A stretch of DNA of 64,000 nt, from assembly GCA_963070105.1 (NCBI GenBank), contig OY718803.1, positions 459,501 through 523,500 on the forward strand, given 5' to 3'. Both the position numbers and the translations under genes were made by a program. The stretch is from Litomosoides sigmodontis. Taxonomy: Eukaryota; Nematoda; Chromadorea; Rhabditida; Onchocercidae. Positions 26,019 through 39,600 of this stretch are shown here, piece after piece. Position 1 is the first letter of the stretch, and each line of letters starts with the position of its first letter. The notes beneath the pieces are model-generated. The model was not told where the DNA came from. It did no database searches and saw only the letters and a list, made by a program, of their open reading frames with translations.

Positions 26019-27947
26019 TTATCGCCTTATCACTCGGAGAGAACCGACAGGTCTTCTTGAAAGGAAACATGATCGAAAGTCACGCTGATATGGCTTATGA
26101 TTTGATGTTTTCTCGTGTGACTGAAAATTATTTTCTCCATTTAAAATTTTTTACTTCACTGCTTATTCCTTTCTTTCTCAAGCTTTTTGCAACTAATTTT
26201 GAATGATATGATACTTACATTTTCACCGGGAACACAAGAACACAAAGATCCATTCTTCCTTCCATTCCATCCACTTCTATTTCCAAGTTTTTTCATTAGT
26301 TCTCGTAATTTCTAAACAACAAACAAGAGAAATTCAAATACTTCCCAAATGCTGCAAACGAATAAGATTCAAATAGTAGAATAATGATGATTAATGCGGA
26401 ACTATCAGGTGTACGCTTACCGGCATATTTGTGCTTACGGCATATTCGTGCTTATTCGTGCTTACGTTGACAATAGTAGTAGTTGCACCGTTCTTTTCAT
26501 CTTTCGCTATAAGTTTTTCAATTGATTCGTTGATTACTTCCCACACTTCAATCATTTTCTTAACATTGCTTTTCAGCTTCAGAGGATCGAGACGTTCAAT
26601 TTCGTCCAATTCTTCCTTCATTAAATTCACATCCTACAAAATAACGCAACTATAGTCGTATCACAGCTTTCTAAGCCGAAAACTGATAACTTTTTTATTA
26701 ATACGGCCCCTTCCCCTTATCATAAAGCTAGTTTGAATAAAGTTTAAGAAGAGGGAGAAAAGACACGTAATTTAAATTTCCACATGTGTAAAATCTGGAA
26801 GTGACAAAGAGAATACCCAAATATGATCGGACGAATTTGAGGATTTAGAAAACGCAGAGGAACGAGCATCCATGCGAATGAACCGTACGAGCGGCTGGCG
26901 ACTTTAGCCAGTGAATGATTGGACTGTTGCGGATCGCAAGGAGTCTGCGAATATGTGAGGTCAAATCAATAATATGTGGGCCTTAAAAAGCGTAAGGTAA
27001 AAGTAGAGCGGAGAGAAATAGAGAAATAATCTTCAAGCGGGCACCTCATTTTTGAATTGCATGAATATTTGGTGTGTGTTCCTCGTTTGCTATTGGTAAT
27101 TCCAGGATTAGAGTACTGTTAGCGATTAGTCATTAGCATTAATTAATTGCCTAATTAGTGCGTTTCTTCGACTACAAAATTTCCCACGAAGAGAGGGCTG
27201 ATTTCCTGTCGGATAAGGAAAGAGAATTAACTTTAGGGGTTACACTATGGCATGACGTATTTTTGTGATGAGATTTATTTGAAAACCGGAAATCCAAATT
27301 CCAAAATTCGAGTAATTCATAAATATCACACCACTAAATGTGAGAACTTTCATCAGTTAAAGCCTGCTTAATTGATTTTATTCTTTAATTTAATTAATTT
27401 TTGGCTTTATTTTGACGCACACAACAATTCTTCCCTTCAAAACACGCTAGTTTCTTTGTGAATTTAAACGAATCAGTTTAGAATAACAAGATATACATTT
27501 CGTAAAGAATCCTCAATCGAGACGTGTGCATAGAACAAATTTCAGGATGACTATTTGTCCCGCGCATTTAAAACACTTTATATACACTTTATAACACTTT
27601 AAAATCTAAAAGTGTTATGTGTTATACACTGGCTTTAAAATTTACTCGTCTCATGCCTGCTGTGAATTTCGAGAACTTTTGTGGATTACGGGAATGTTTG
27701 CGTAGCGGAAGATTAGTATGGATAATTCACTTTATCGAAGGAGAGGACAGTAGTGGACAAACACATCTGTTTAGGATGTAAGCAGTACTGGGACGCTGCT
27801 TGTGGTACAATGATGATAAGGATTTGATCGCAATTAGGAAGTATGAAGTGGTTTGGGAGTTGAAGTTAACTACTGACCGTTGCTCTTGACTGACGCTGAT
27901 TGTTGATTGTAGTGGGCTCCTGCTATATCTTCTTCCGTTAAAAGGTT

Positions 27948-28043
<96 letters not shown>

Positions 28044-30601
28044 TGTATGTGTAGGAGCGGTCTATTTGATGGTTTTGATTAGAAGTACATGAGAAGTCAA
28101 CAAGGGTTTACAGTTAAGGGGGTTGAGGCTGAAGCGGCATCTTAAGGCGAGAACGCATACAACAAAATATATTGAAGGCTATGAGTACGGTTACGTTAAC
28201 AGTTACAAAGGGGTTGATTGCTATTATATGATAATCGGGATAGTGCTAGACAGTTGCAAACTAATGAAGTAACCGGTGATTTACAGATCTGCCCAATTTG
28301 TGTCGACTTTTTTTGAGTTTTCGACAATGTCAGCTTTTCGTCTTTCGTCTAGCATTACGTAAACTTTTTATCACAATTACTGTATTAGCTGAATACTGTA
28401 AAGTTGAAATTTAAATTGGTAAAATATGTCAGGATCAATTTTATTAAACATTTGGAAACAAGGTAATATGTAAAAAATATACATCAGTAATTTCAATTAA
28501 ATTTATCAGCACTCATGTCTCATATATAATCATCTAAGTTAGTGATCTCACGCATTGTGCAGTGTATACATACATACGTATATCGCACTATCGTTTTTTC
28601 CTTCTCATTTAAACAGTGCGTACGTTGCAGCACATTTTACACGCAAAGTAAAAATTGTTATATGCTACTAAAAATCATATTCAGATTACTATGTATAGTA
28701 ATTTAACATTGTATATTGTACTGCTAAACGTATTTTTGAGGGTTATTGCGATAAATGTTAATCAAATATTTAGCGACTTATTTCAAACTATAAATTGTTA
28801 TTTTCGAGTACTTGATCAATGATTACACTTACACCGTTCCATGTTTCATTTGCTATTGGCATTAGCTTGTGAGGTTTCACTTGAAAAGCAAACCACGCTG
28901 AAAATTCATAAATGATTCATATTTTTTACAATGAAATTTTCAAGTCTAAAATTTTATTAATTTATTAACTTAGCATTTCTAGATCATCAAACTTTTAAAT
29001 TATTATCGAATAATTAAATGCTTGGGAGAAAAGCTTTCTGATTTCATCAATGCAAATTAGAAATTTGAAAAACATTTAAAAATTTCATTGAAATTATTTA
29101 CAATTTTCTATAAAATGACTAATTCGGTTCTTTCAAATTTGACCGATTTTAGTTGTGAGGAAAATAAAATGATACTTGTATATGCTGGTGGTAATTCAAA
29201 TACATAAACGTATTTGACATTCGTATTCCGTTTAATCCAATCCGTTGCACTGCCGGTTGCCGGACCTGCAAACAGGAAGAACTATGGACGTGCGTTTCAC
29301 ATCGTTAGTTTTATGAAACTACTGAAATTAGTTATGATTATTAAGTTAAATGTTACCAAGCACATCGGCGGCAGTACCAATGTTATATTCATGTCCGCCA
29401 TGTTTTTTCATTTCATTTCTTACTCTTTGAGCCACAGCCATCTGCAACAATGAAGCTATTAGTGGGGTTATTGAAAAATTAAGAATGAGATTTCTGACAC
29501 AAATTTCAAGTTGACAATAAAACCTTCAGAAATAATTTCAATTTCAAAAGCTATATGAGAGCGCAGATCATTTCAACGCAAGTATTTAATTTTGTGAGAA
29601 AGTTAAAGTTTTAATTGTTGATGTAAACCAAATCAACATAGTCGCTAGGATATGCTTTACGGCGATGATTATATGGAAGGATGATAAGCTGTCCGTGGGT
29701 ATGTATGCTTATGACCGCATCCGTTTTATTCCGCAGTTCATTTGACATGATAAAGTCTCGTACTGCCCTAAATGATTTGAAAATGGAAAAAAAATGAACT
29801 TCAAGGGTTAAATTTCGAATTTACAACTTTCATTCATTATCTGATCAGAAATTCGTGAATAAAATACATCTGAAAGGTGTTTAATTTCCTGAGAAAGATT
29901 TTAATTAACCTGAAAGGAAAAAATTAAAGGTAGATGTACCGTGATTCTGGCTCACTGAATGGAAATGGTCCTTGATACTCATCCGAGCATGAATTGTTGA
30001 ATGGATAAAGAGTTTGATGAAAATTGAAATCATAATTGCGATTGAGATCAACTCCCTCACAGCATAAATTTTTTCGGAACAGTATGCTACCGGTACAGTT
30101 TTTCGGAGAACGATTTTTTCGCCAATGCCTGATCTGAAAAAAAAGCAGTACAAGTCTTAATAGAAAATCAAATACTGTTCCAATGAACTCGGACCTAATT
30201 AAGTACCACTTAGCACAAGGGAAATTGTGCGTGACATTACACCACTTTACATCAACGTTGCTATCTAAGCTTATCCAAAACAACAAATGCAACTGTGTGA
30301 AATAAAATTCCAAAAGGAAATCATACCAAAGAAGATTTCGATGTGCGAGAGAACACGAAACCATCAGGATTTAGTATCGGAAGTATGTAAAAATTCAGTT
30401 TGCTAATGTATCTCGTAATCTTCGGATCTTTCCCGTAATTTGTTACGAGCTGTAAATGCATGTTGTGACTACCACACTCTTCTCCCACCCAATGGCTGTT
30501 AAAATTGACATTTCAACAGAAATTATATTTACCGATTAGAGGTATTTCTGATGAAATTTACATTTCAATTCACATCTCACTTATTCTTCTAACCTTGTTC
30601 A

Positions 30602-30637
<36 letters not shown>

Positions 30638-31453
30638 AATAATTCTAGGTGGTGCACAACAACTATTATCATTATCACTACTGCTATCACCATACGGAAG
30701 GATTTCTAGTCAAAATGATACCTTATCAATGAAAGTTATAGCCGTATGAAGAGCTGGCCATTCACGTGCGTGATTACCACCATCGATCCATACGATACGC
30801 TTTTTGTTTTCGTGTATCGGATTACCGATCATAAGTTAGAATTAATTATGAATATAAGGGATGACTGAGATGAGATTTTAAGTCCAAATTTGAAGCACTC
30901 ACATAGCTCTCTTCTTTTAACTAACTTTCCCACTAAATTATCCTCCTTATTTATGTCATTGCTCTTTCCCTACTAAATTTTCATTAGATTCTTATTCATT
31001 TCAATTCCCTTTCTTCCGAAATTTCTCATTAGATTTGTCAATTTGCGTCTTGTTGTCACAAGAACGCATCGATGAATTTTTTATTGAAAGGAGTGGAAGA
31101 GAAAGGTTTTAAAAAAACATCGAATTTTGAGCTATCAATAGATTTTGAAGGAACAAATGAAATAAGACGATAGATAATTATTTCCCTTATACCCTAAATG
31201 TTAGTTAATTTCATTAAATAAATATCAATGGTGCGCGTTAATTAATTAGTACCTTCAGACAAAGCAATCGTCGTTTCTCATGTGTCAACCCAATAACCTT
31301 CAACTGCACTAAATTCGGAAATGTCGCCGCTATGCTTTCCAAGTAATTTTCATAATCTTCTAGATCGTGATATCTGTTGAAATCAAAATCTGGTTCAGTG
31401 TACCTGAAATCCTCATTCACTCTGACTTCTCCAAGTAATAAATTTTTGCACAT
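26019..31453 (-). CDS. M14A zinc metallocarboxypeptidase with C-terminal extension, 5' end incomplete
   Basis: It hydrolyses C-terminal residues from peptides and is usually secreted. Minus-strand exons: 31253-31453, 30722-30829, 30327-30449, 29940-30133, 29629-29767, 29357-29441, 29176-29265, 28833-28879, 26466-26633, 26219-26311 and 26019-26120. Together they make exactly 450 codons including stop. Motifs: FDFNRYHDLEDY (mature start), GGNHAREW (zinc His/Glu and Arg71), LNPDG, HWRKNRS (Arg127), GVDLNRNYDF (Asn144/Arg145), SIHTHGQ (third zinc His) and YVFELPP (catalytic Glu270). The Tyr198 and Tyr248 positions look replaced. The last three exons add about 120 residues: a charged helix (EELDEIERLDPLKL), a Cys-containing segment and a basic end. 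Whether they belong to this gene rests on phase and strand. No prodomain or signal peptide is visible, so upstream exons are missing. The acceptor near 30,830 is not AG. Confidence 0.85.
27951..28041. repeat. (AT)n microsatellite, about 90 bp
   Basis: An uninterrupted AT dinucleotide tract inside the large intron separating the carboxypeptidase core exons from its tail exons. It is bordered by CCTATATA and TATATAGG. Confidence 0.95.
30604..30635. repeat. (AC)n microsatellite
   Basis: A perfect CA/AC run in the carboxypeptidase intron between the exons at 30327-30449 and 30722-30829. Confidence 0.9.
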
Positions 31454-33520
31454 CTAAAAAAGTCAGAGACAACACAATGTAATTATTACTGTTATTAACG
31501 ATAGTAACTGTTTGCGTTGAGTGCTGAGAAGCAAAAAATTAGATAACAAACCTTGCGTGAGTGAGTTGAAGTAGTGACGTGATGACATATATGAATAACA
31601 TGAGACAGTAAGTAATTACTTTGACTTAGCGGAGCTTGTCAGAGTACAGTTGGGTTGCAGACAGTTTATCAGCGTGCTTCACTTGATATGCATTACTTTT
31701 AAAACGAAATGTTTTGCAATTTAAGGGTACCTTAACCTAATTATCAGTAAACCAATTTCATTAATTAACAAATTGCGAGAAGCGAAGGAAAGCGAAGTAA
31801 ATTTTGGATTCAGCGCTTCCTGCAAAGGGTATGCGTAAGTTACAAATGTGTAAAAAAAGAGATAAAGTTGTTGTTTTCAAGTAAATTAACTGATAACTTC
31901 TGTGAATTAGTTTTTCTCACACTAATTAAAATTGCCTTTTGATTGAACTGTACGTGTTTGTCAACTACAAATGATAAATTCATTTATGCGTTTAAAGAAA
32001 ATTATCGTTTCGATTGCTTTCGTATACAAATTAAAGGCTCAAACTGGAATGAAGGAAAGGAAAAAAATTAAACGGAGGAGTTTTGAAAAAATTGTTGTGC
32101 AAAAGGGGAAGGTTGCAAGGAACGGAGAGAGAAAGAGACAGAGATTAAGAAAGAGAAAACATGAAGGAAACAGCCGAAGTTTGGAGTTTGCAAAAAAAAA
32201 CAGCGTAAAACGCCGTTTTAGCAAAAGGTACAAATCTGTCAATTACTGCTTGTCAATTAATTATCCGAGAAATTGGAAGGTTGTAAAAGGAAGGAGGAGA
32301 AATTCTTGAATGCTTCGTATTCCCGTGGTTCTCATTCACTTATATAGAGGAAGGAGGAAGAGTGACTTCGTGAAGGGGCAGGGGACGGGGAAAAGATACG
32401 GAAATGGAAAGGAATGTTAATGATATATTTATATAAAGAGTTTGGTGGGAGTGATTGATAAAGCAAATGTATTTAAATCGATACCGCAAGAACTGGTTCT
32501 TCCCAATCTCTCGATTCACTTCTTTGTTTCAGATAGTTTAAATTTAATTATGTTTCCTTGTATCACTAATCAACCACTTACCGTTCTCTTCCTTTCGCTT
32601 TGAAACCAACAAGTCAATTTCATTTCACAAAAGGAACAGATATTTTAAATTCGCTTTGTTTGACAATTTATGTTTTCAATTTCAAATTTTCATCTATTCA
32701 TTAGCGATAGAATATTTGTAAAATATATTTATCCCTATCCGTTAAGTGAAGAAAATGTTGCATTTTACAAACAGAATGAAATAAATAATTGCTATAGGTG
32801 GTTTTCGATCCTTTTTTTCTTGCAAAATTGTTAATTGACAAATATTTGCGGGGAATCAGAATGGAAAGATTTCATGAAAGTGTAATTAGCAAAATTGACA
32901 ATTCCCGTATCGTCAATTTTATCTATCATTGACGTACACTTCACAACGAAGTTGTAAAAAATGTCAGTTTTTTTTTTGGCTTTTGATTGAGAAAGGAAAA
33001 CGAAGAGAAAAAAGCACATTTGCACAGATTTATTTACATTGTTAAGTATGAAAATTATCCTTTAGCAGTCAAATTCCAAGTAAAATCTATCAAAGTCGTC
33101 AGAATTTTTTGCTTCGACCGATTTTCAAAAAGAAATATTTTGAAATTTTATTAACGGTGATTTGTTTATTAATTAAAATGCAATTATTGAACCATTTACT
33201 TGATATGATCACAGAACATTGCACATCACCGATTACGCGCTAACAATGCTAATAATAATTACGTAATAATATCGTACTTATTAACAGTATTGAAGATGAT
33301 GATTGATTGAGTGTAGTCGAGGTAATAACAATCGGTACTATTATTAGCAATACAATTAAAGATAACACCTATACCGACACAATATACATGTTTCAATTTT
33401 CATTACTTCCTCCTTTTATCGAAGATATAACCAGTGTCTTAGAGTTTTTTTCCTTTTGTTCATTCCACTCTTTATACTGCTGTTCACTGTTACTACTGTA
33501 CATACTTGAAATTTTCTCGT
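31454..33520. other. stretch without a confident gene, 5' of the carboxypeptidase
   Basis: The missing carboxypeptidase signal and prodomain exons should be here on the minus strand. One possible donor (GAACG then GTAAGTGG, near 32,585) follows an ATG-initiated 14-codon frame, but it is not signal-peptide-like. Otherwise I see only AT-rich DNA and unsupported ORFs. Confidence 0.4.
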
Positions 33521-36500
33521 CTAGCCGCTATCACTCAAATGTAACTGACAATCCAATCGAGACTTTACAATTTTCTTCTCTCCGCACAAAAAAAAACAGT
33601 CATCAACGTTTTTTCACCCGCTACATACCATACAATTTACGCTGCAGCACTTCCGGCTGCAAAATACAAATGCAGGCAACAACACACGTAAAAAAAATGC
33701 AAAATATCCTGAAATACTTTAAGGACAATCAAACACCTTCGAACATGAAGTGCAAAACAAGTGAAACATTTAACACACATGAAATTTCTCACCTACCGTA
33801 AACCTGAAAGTAAATGCCTCTGTAAAACACCGAAAACATAGCTTAAATAATATCCTTAACAAAATTATTACTGGAAAAAATGAAACTCGTCGCTGTACAC
33901 CTGAAGGAGACCAAGAGCAGAGAAACTGAAATGCAACAAATTAAGGACGATTTGTTGGTGCAATACATACGCCCCACTCTTCCATTAAGTGCTTCATTAG
34001 AATGACAATCATATCCATGTTATTGTTTGCGTCTTTGTCAATACACATTTGTCGCCAATCAATTAATTTCAGTTGTATGAATTGCTTTGTAGCATCATGA
34101 TACAAGGGACTAAAACGAATTTTTTGTTTTCCTGTTTTTCGAAATAGTAAGCTTAAGATAATCTAAAATTAAACTTTTTTTCTTATTAGTAGGTAAAATG
34201 GGACGCGCTGGTTTTAAAATTGAAAGCTAAAAGCTTCAGCAAATATGCATTTCACATCAAGACATTAAAGGATGTGGCCTATTATCCAGAGCACAACCGA
34301 CCAAACCGCTTGGGTTAAATATGAAAAAAAAGTCGAAATTTTAGAAAGTTACCTTCTCCATGTTGCATCCCAATTCTGAGCCAACTTCTGAACTGCATTG
34401 TTGTAATATTTACATTTCGTTTCTGTGTCAGAATCATTGCTCTAAAACGCACATTATGTGTCTTCGTCAATTCTTTTCTATACATTCCCATTTTTTAGCT
34501 TTTCAGAAATATGGACGCATAGAATACGGGTAATTCTTAACGATTTTTATTCCTTTACTGAATTCTTTTTTCCCCTCTCTCATATGCCATCCTCCATTCG
34601 TAAGTTGTTAAACATGAAAAACTTGCTGCAGGAATAGTGAATAATATAATAGTTGGCATTTCGACATATGCATAACCATTCTTCATTCTCTCTAAATCTT
34701 CCGTTAATTCCACTTTTTTTCTATGTTCTACGTTGTACTGCTCAGCATAAAGTTTATACAGAACGCCCTAAAAAAAATGCAAACAACAGCTTTGGCAATT
34801 CTCAGTAGGCAATGGATTAATTAGTCTTGAAGTGTTCCAGATATTGGACAGTTATCATATTACAGTAAACGTTACAGTACTCTTCACGCAAAACCAAATA
34901 ATGACGAGTAATTGATTTACTTGAAGACCTAACAGAGCATCATTCAATCAGGTCCGTTAAAGTTCAGTGATTAGAATAAACTTTATTTAAAACAGACAGA
35001 AACAGGACAAGGTAAATAATCCTTACGGCAAATTTTGTTATAAATGATGTGAAGTCCTGGGGTGTTATTGACCTTTTCACAATCCAGTCCTCACCAATAG
35101 CCATGAAAATCTTCAGGCCGGCAATTTTCATGGAAATATTTGTTAGAGCATCACATACTACCCTAAACTCAATAAATTTAATTAAGTGACATTTACCAAG
35201 ACAGCATGCCACTATAATACAGAAAAGAGCTGATAATCGAAAATAAGCTGTCACAGTTTTCGCCATTTCCATAAGGTAAAGAGAAAGAACCTGAAATGAA
35301 TTGGAGGATATTTGACACGAGTAAGATGCGTTTTAGGACAACCGCTCTTCTTGACACTGAAGATATTCTCATTCAAACGATCAAATCTTGAACCAATGAT
35401 AAACCTAAAAGGAGTAGGATAAGATTTAAAGCGCTATGAGAAAAAAAATGTACTTCTCACTAACCACAGGAACTCACCAATTACGTATGTCTCCACGGGT
35501 AAATTCACAGCTTTCACAGAAGGAACCTGCATTGATGCTACCAATTGGCCGTGATACAGTTGGTCCAAGCTATAAGCAAGACTAATAGCGGCAAATGACA
35601 TTTAGTGAAATAATTCCAAATGTATTATTATTCCTCCCACAATTCATGCAATACAAACAACAAGTTTCATTGCAATTTTAAAAATTCCATATTATTAACG
35701 TTTCTCAAGGCACCCTCATATTATCAATTAACAAGCTTACGAAGAATCCGTATTCAAGAGAAGAGAATTTGTCTACATTCTTTCTTTCTTCTTCCTAAAA
35801 TGCTGTGAAATCATAGAATTATTCTCTTAGTTTTTCACCTCAATTTCAAGACTTCACTAATCTGAATTATATGTTCAACAATGCAACGATATGATCGTTG
35901 TAACATTATGAGAATCTTGCTCACGTATTTGCCTGATGTTCAGTACGGTTAAGCATGACTTATCGAAGATGCTGCTGAGCAAAGTCTTCACATCCAGCTT
36001 CTGTAGCTCATATTCTAACAAATAAGAATCACCAAATAATGAATAAAGGAGGCAGAAATAAGAAAGAGAAGATAACAAGAACAAAAAAGACAAGATAACC
36101 ACTCTCACGCAACTTATTTATACATCCCGAATGCAATGTTAGGGCATGCGTCATTGGTGAGCGCTTGGAAACGTCAGTTTATGAAGCAATATTCTCTTGT
36201 CATCTACATTTCCTAATAATTAATCGTTAGAAGCACTTAAGAATTTACATACAATTTTAAATATACCTACAAACCATGCAACATGAGCCTTCAAAGAAAT
36301 TATTTAGGAATATTTTCAATTCTTTCAAACAAAAAACACTTCAACCATTAACCTCTGTGTTAATTGCCGATTCTCGAGGATATTTCCTGCGATAATCATG
36401 AAATCCTATGATATCTACCAGATCCTGAAAGCAATATTGCTATAAATTACAAAAACAGAGAATGGTAGAAAAAATTTTGATTGCCTGGCATCTTCAAAAA

Positions 36501-36625
36501 ATTGTGGCAATAATGCTCGTAAATTCGAGAAACCTACCGTTGTTGCAATGGGGCTACTCGGTAATTCGACTACGGAATATTGGTCTTCGGCAGCAAAAAG
36601 AACATTTCTAAAACATATCCCTGAG

Positions 36626-36656
<31 letters not shown>

Positions 36657-39600
36657 GAGAGAGAGATAACAGAAGGTAAATCGGCGGATCGAACAAACAT
36701 ACTTTTCTGTTAATAGCGCAGTTTTTTTGGTGCTGTTATCCGGCTTTTCGCCAACTTTCCGAATTTTCACAAAATTCAAATTACGATATTTTTGGGCCGG
36801 CTGAGCGATAAATCTAAAAATACCACTGTACTGAATTAAAAAAAAATTTTTTCGCGAATAACAGCAGAATCTAAAAACAATTCAATAGCAAAGGAGTATT
36901 TATGAAACACGGCTCGGAAGTTGCAATGTGGTTGCGACCTTTCTTCAACTGGATTGGCGGAACTTGCCGAACTGACATTGGCTTCAGATTTTTCGGACAG
37001 GTTCGAGACCTTTAGAGATCTTGACGGATGCAAAAATGCAGCTGATTGATTAGGATTGTAAATGGTAATTCTTGAACAGTCAGTTCCTCTAACTGCAGAA
37101 AACTAAAAAAAAGGAAGAAGTTTGCTTTTTCGGGAAGAAATATTAAGTTTGAAACTTTAATGTATTTTTCGGATGCAGCAAAAAAATTATACTTTTGAAA
37201 CAAACGAAACCATGATGCTGAAAAAAGATGAATTGATCTCTAGTCTCAGTCTTCGAAATGCAATCGAAATACAGTTTCAAAGCAGGTTAACAATTTTGTC
37301 AAAACGCTTCTCGAAATTTAAGCGGAATACGATACCGTAATAGAACCAGAGGTTTTAGAATATCTAAGAACGAAAGGTTTAAGAAGTCCAAGAGACTTAA
37401 TTCCTTAAAAATTTTCAAACAAACAAATAGAAATGCATGGGGTCAAAGATAAAGAACTGTATGATAGACATAGTAAATGAAAAAAAAAACACCAACATCA
37501 TTTCTAACGCGATGTGAACTATGAAGATCGGTAGGCGCTCCTTCCGAAGGTAACGCAGAAAAATGGGAATGTTGACGCTGGAAACAACGGTAATTAACAC
37601 CTTTTCGCACCTATAACGGTGTTCGTTCGACAATGCATAAGTCAAAATTGTTGAATTCATTCACATAGCATTTACAATGTTCACCTATCATTACGGAAGG
37701 GAAAAGAAAAAGTTTTCAACATCACGGAATCTATAGCATCTCAAAAAGTAAAATGAAGTACAAACAAATAAACATTCGGAACAAACCGGAAATGATGGCA
37801 AAGCAACCGCATTGATTGGGTCTGGTTCTTCACATTCCTCCATTAGAGCATCCGCATTTATTGGGCCGGCAAAGCTGTTACCATCAAATGAGTTCACCAC
37901 TAAAACAATCCAAAACTATATTATGACCGCAGCGTTCAAATTGAAATCTGATGCGACGCCGCCAATATCAAGATAATCCAATTACTGCTCCGGAATATCT
38001 TCTAAGCTTAATTTCCAAGCGTTCAAACCATCGATAACACTCCATCAACACATTGCAATAATCCCAGATATCCCACATAATATTTGTCAACCATTTCAAA
38101 TTCGTTGCAAAAAAGGGCATGTTTTTTACTGAAGCTACCTTTTTTGTGATAGAAAAATAAGGACAAGCAGGTATAGCGATGAACTTTTACTAGAACCTTG
38201 AAGACTTCGATCTGAAACACTTGACTGAGGCAAACATCTCCGCTCCTCATCGGCTTGCGATTTCTTTCTCACTTGCCTTCGCTTCTCTTCCTTACGAATT
38301 CTGAATTTATTCGCAGTCATTAATAATATAGCGTTTCCACCATCCTGGAAATAGTTACTGAACAGAAGAAACGTATGAAAATGAACGAATTATTTAATTT
38401 TTCAAAAGAGAAAGTGCCATGTAGTTATGATCATTTTCAAGTGCAACAGTGACTTCGTTTATCACATCAGAAGCTACCATATAATGCTTTGTTTTATTGC
38501 TTTTTGCGGTATTAAAAATTGAATGCGATTCTCTTCGGTCCGCCATAAGACGTTTCCGCTTTTCATTAGCCCTCTCTTGTTTTTTTGCATATGCAGCTTC
38601 CAATTTTCGCTTTTTCCTTTCTTTCGCTAACTAAATAACGAAATTGTATTTTGTTATTTAAGAAAATGAACAATGCACGGCACTAGTCTTAGTAATCTCA
38701 GTAATGCAAATATTAATAAGGTGTGGAATGTCTAATTCTCCTCTATTTAGCTTCATGATATTCTGTATGATATGAGTTGTACTGCATAACTAAAACAAAT
38801 GTTGTACTGAGAAACTCATTCAGCTCCCGATGAGCCGATAATGCCAGCGAAGGGTCCGAGGAACAGCAATCGTTCTTCATAATACCAAGCAATCTCACAG
38901 TAATTCTCATGTACTCAAGTTGTTCAGTCGATGATAAGTAACTTCAACAGGCACTCTTTCTAAGTCTTATAAACTCCTCCAACTTTACTGAGTGAACAGC
39001 AGAAAGAGAATAAATTTCACAAATAAACCTTTATTATATGCTTCTCTTTATCCAACGGCTTTTCAGTTTCATTTATCATCTCTAGTTGTTTGGTAAAATT
39101 CAAATCACCGCCTTTCATCACCACCTCATCGATCAATGCATAAATGCTCGCTGTACACACTATCAAACTCTCCCACTCACTCGACCCCTTATCCATTGAT
39201 TCTCTTACAGCTTCCAACAGCAAACTTCCAACGTGTATGAGATCTAAACAACGACAGTATTTTGTCCAACTCTTCGAATGCAATGTCACAATTCTTCCTA
39301 ACTAGGCAGCTAATTATAGCCCTCTTATTTCCATCACTGAATCCATATATTCTAATCATCGAAGATGAGAAGGAACCATTTGATTGCAGTGATTCCAGCG
39401 CTTTTTCAATTAGCTTCATAACAGAGAAACGAACGACCCGGAATGCATTCGCTTCAATGATGTTGCCATCGGCGCGGAGTTTCTGCTCCCATCTCATGCA
39501 TAAATCCGCCATCACTGCAATACGATGAACTTACCAATGCATTACAGGGTCATGCAATTGAATCTAAAAAATCATGACGTAGCTCTCACCTTGAACTTCC

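Noticed and set aside
29924..30364. 146-codon ORF starting MVSCSLAHRN
   Set aside because: Only 29940-30133 is exonic; the first part runs through the preceding intron and its upstream exon in another frame.
33307..33801. 164-codon plus-strand ORF
   Set aside because: It overlaps the last two exons of the minus-strand gene, which have matching phases and splice sites; its composition is not protein-like.
34964..35272. Minus-strand ORF starting with a signal-peptide-like sequence (MEMAKTVTAYFR)
   Set aside because: The hydrophobic start is intronic; the coding part from 35162 is entered from the upstream exon 35291-35404 in correct phase.
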